Positions 62,328-64,000 of a stretch of 64,000 nucleotides of DNA are shown piece after piece (position 1 is the stretch's first letter; every line of letters starts with the position of its first letter). Both the position numbers and the translations under genes were made by a program. The stretch spans positions 2,418,001 to 2,482,000 of the forward strand of contig NZ_CP094459.1 of NCBI RefSeq assembly GCF_022809715.1, read 5' to 3'. Under the pieces are notes generated by a model. It ran no database searches, was not told where the DNA came from, and saw only the letters and a list, made by a program, of their open reading frames with translations. The DNA comes from Burkholderia pyrrocinia (GTDB taxonomy: Bacteria; Pseudomonadota; Gammaproteobacteria; Burkholderiales; Burkholderiaceae).

Positions 62328-62379
62328 CTGCGTGCTTGTCGCGCCTCAACGGGCCAGAAAATGAAAATCGTCGGAACAA

Positions 62380-62408
62380 AAAAGGGACGGCTGGACGCCG
62401 CCCCTTTC
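62380..62408 (-). terminator. Second terminator-like hairpin between glnA and ntrB
   Basis: Minus strand AAAGGGGCGGC pairs with GCCGTCCCTTT, with one G-T wobble, and is followed by a T-run. It lies about 55 bp upstream of ntrB. Confidence 0.65.
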
Positions 62409-62455
62409 AGACTCCGCCGTTCCCGCCGCAGGCTGCGCGACGGGAACGAACCGGC

Positions 62456-62479
62456 AAAAAGGCGCTGAATCGAAGCGCC
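62456..62479 (-). terminator. glnA terminator
   Basis: On the minus strand, GGCGCT pairs with AGCGCC around a 7-nt loop and is followed by five T. It begins 9 bp after the glnA stop. Confidence 0.75.
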
Positions 62480-62487
62480 ATCGCCGA

Positions 62488-63903
62488 TTACAGCGAGTAG
62501 TACATCTCGAACTCGATCGGGTGCGTCGTCATGCGGAACTTCGCCAGTTCCTGCTCCTTCAGCGCGAGGTACGCATCGATCATGCCGTCCGTGAACACGC
62601 CGCCGCGCGTCAGGAACTCGCGATCCTTGTCGAGTGCTTCGAGTGCCTGGTCGAGGCCCGCGCAGACGGTCGGGATCTTTGCATCCTCTTCCGGCGGCAG
62701 GTCGTACAGGTTCTTGTCCGCTGCTTCGCCCGGATGGATCTTGTTCTGGATCCCGTCGAGGCCGGCCATCATCAGCGCCGTGAAGCACAGGTACGGGTTC
62801 GCCATCGGATCCGGGAAGCGCGTTTCGATGCGGCGGCCCTTCGGGTTCGACACGTGCGGAATGCGGATCGATGCCGAACGGTTGCGTGCCGAGTAGGCCA
62901 GCTTGACCGGTGCCTCGAAGTGCGGGACCAGACGCTTGTACGAGTTCGTCGTCGGGTTCGTGATCGCGTTCAGCGCACGGGCGTGCTTGATGATGCCGCC
63001 GATGTAGAACAGCGCCAGTTCCGACAGGCCGGCGTAGCCGTTGCCCGCGAACAGGTTCTGGCCGTCCTTCCAGATCGACTGGTGAACGTGCATGCCCGAA
63101 CCGTTGTCGCCGACGACCGGCTTCGGCATGAACGTCGCCGTCTTGCCGTACGAGTGCGCGACGTTATGGATGATGTACTTCGACCATTGCGTCCAGTCCG
63201 CACGCTGCACGAGCGTCGAGAACTTCGTGCCGATTTCGTTCTGGCCCTGGCCCGCCACTTCGTGGTGGTGCACTTCGACCGGGATGCCGAGCTGTTCGAG
63301 CAGCAGGCACATTTCCGAACGCATGTCCTGGAACGTGTCGACCGGCGCGACCGGGAAGTAGCCGCCCTTCGTGCCCGGACGGTGGCCCGTGTTGCCGCCT
63401 TCGAATTCCTTGCCCGACGACCACGGCGCTTCTTCCGAGTTGATCTTCACGAAGCAGCCCGACATGTCCGTGTTCCACTGGACCGAGTCGAAAATGAAGA
63501 ATTCCGGTTCCGGACCGAAGTAGGCCGTGTCGCCGATGCCCGTGCTCTTCAGATACGCTTCGCCGCGCTTCGCGAGCGAACGCGGATCGCGCTCGTAGCC
63601 CTTGCCGTCGGCCGGCTCGACCACGTCGCAGGTCAGCACGAGGGTCGACTCTTCATAGAACGGGTCGACGAATGCGGCGCTCGGGTCCGGCATGAGCAGC
63701 ATGTCCGACGCCTCGATGCCCTTCCAGCCCGCGATCGACGAACCGTCGAATGCATGACCGCTTTCGAACTTGTCTTCGTCAAACGCCGAAACCGGCACCG
63801 ACACGTGCTGTTCCTTGCCGCGCGTATCCGTGAAGCGGAAATCGACAAACTTGACGTCCTCGTCCTTCACGAGCTGCATGACGTCGGCGACGGTTTTACT
63901 CAT
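62488..63903 (-). CDS. glnA: Glutamine synthetase, type I
   Basis: GlnA makes glutamine from glutamate and ammonia. The 471-residue type I enzyme has the substrate/metal segments [34 protein letters not shown] and the NRSASIRIP loop. The adenylylation tyrosine is in [14 protein letters not shown], so it is probably controlled by GlnE. The ATG at 63903 is preceded by a GGAGAAGAGG ribosome-binding region. Transcription is expected to depend on NtrC and sigma54, but no -24/-12 element is recognisable in the 97 bp left in the window. Confidence 0.97.
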   Translation of the reverse strand: MSKTVADVMQLVKDEDVKFVDFRFTDTRGKEQHVSVPVSAFDEDKFESGHAFDGSSIAGWKGIEASDMLLMPDPSAAFVDPFYEESTLVLTCDVVEPADGKGYERDPRSLAKRGEAYLKSTGIGDTAYFGPEPEFFIFDSVQWNTDMSGCFVKINSEEAPWSSGKEFEGGNTGHRPGTKGGYFPVAPVDTFQDMRSEMCLLLEQLGIPVEVHHHEVAGQGQNEIGTKFSTLVQRADWTQWSKYIIHNVAHSYGKTATFMPKPVVGDNGSGMHVHQSIWKDGQNLFAGNGYAGLSELALFYIGGIIKHARALNAITNPTTNSYKRLVPHFEAPVKLAYSARNRSASIRIPHVSNPKGRRIETRFPDPMANPYLCFTALMMAGLDGIQNKIHPGEAADKNLYDLPPEEDAKIPTVCAGLDQALEALDKDREFLTRGGVFTDGMIDAYLALKEQELAKFRMTTHPIEFEMYYSL

Positions 63904-64000
63904 AACCTCTTCTCCTGATTGAACAATTCCGGCGGACTGGGAACCGCCTCGTTTATCGAGCTGATCGGGGTCTTGCTTTGGCGCAGCGCGCCCCGATTCG
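63904..64000 (-). promoter_or_regulatory. glnA leader (partial)
   Basis: Only 97 bp of the glnA upstream region are present. They contain a good ribosome-binding site and a TGCGCCA half-site resembling half an NtrC operator. I see no complete sigma54 or sigma70 promoter. Confidence 0.35.

Noticed and set aside
63960..64000. NtrC operator for glnA
   Set aside because: Only one half-site (TGCGCCA) is visible and no sigma54 -24/-12 element follows; the rest of the promoter lies outside the window.

Overview
The window is about 64 kb of a high-GC proteobacterial chromosome. Gene content, gene order and protein style fit Burkholderia sensu stricto, most likely the B. cepacia complex. The main signs are the dapA-bamC, pyrG-kdsA-eno-ftsB, iscRSUA-hscBA-fdx-iscX, aceE-aceF-lpdA and glnA-ntrB-ntrC blocks, a phasin gene, and a lipoyl-domain-bearing dihydrolipoamide dehydrogenase. 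This is a dense core-chromosome region. I see no insertion sequence, prophage, CRISPR array, toxin island or gene with clearly foreign composition.

Layout. 1-7.9 kb, minus strand: bamC (cut by the window edge), dapA, a methyltransferase, trpS, a site-2-protease-like M50 peptidase, yciO, the PHP phosphatase/RNase AM, an alpha/beta hydrolase and a DUF455 ferritin-like protein. 8.0-10.0 kb, plus: gamma carbonic anhydrase-like protein, hslO (Hsp33) and a small lipoprotein. 10.1-21.1 kb, minus: ftsB, eno, kdsA, pyrG, a hydrolase, comEC, tatD, lolD and lolC. 21.2-27.9 kb, plus: an RpfE-like protein, recJ, prfB (with its +1 frameshift), lysS and a glycine-zipper protein. 28.1-34.0 kb, minus: the complete Isc Fe-S assembly operon behind an IscR-operator promoter, followed by a low-molecular-weight phosphatase, a very small membrane protein and lutA-lutB. 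37.4-38.2 kb, plus: an IclR regulator divergent from lutAB. 38.3-39.5 kb, minus: a PBP7-type DD-endopeptidase. 40.1-40.7 kb, plus: the phasin gene. 40.9-47.3 kb, minus: the pyruvate dehydrogenase complex. 47.6-54.2 kb, plus: a FixL/FixJ-type two-component pair, folD and prlC. 54.3-55.3 kb, minus: dinB. 55.6-56.2 kb, plus: an aspartate/glutamate racemase. 56.4 kb, minus: initiator tRNA-fMet. 56.6-57.4 kb, plus: xthA. 57.4-64 kb, minus: a prolyl oligopeptidase, ntrC, ntrB and glnA.

How the genes fit together. Most are housekeeping. They cover envelope biogenesis (BamC, KdsA, LolCD, FtsB, PBP7), translation (TrpS, LysS, RF2, tRNA-fMet), Fe-S assembly, central carbon entry (enolase, pyruvate dehydrogenase), nitrogen control (GlnA/NtrBC) and DNA maintenance (RecJ, DinB, ExoIII, TatD, ComEC). 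The best-supported regulatory signals read directly from the bases are: two tandem IscR type-1 operators on the isc promoter; a near-consensus LexA box on the dinB promoter; the prfB frameshift cassette; a perfect 12-bp inverted repeat flanking the phasin promoter; and a perfect 15-bp hairpin between aceF and lpdA that resembles a dispersed Burkholderia repeat.

I looked for an undescribed system and did not find a convincing one. The items most worth a second look are the FixL-type kinase without the canonical haem histidine, lutAB without an adjacent lutC but with an IclR partner, the single lolC-type permease without lolE, and the promoter-flanking repeat at the phasin gene.
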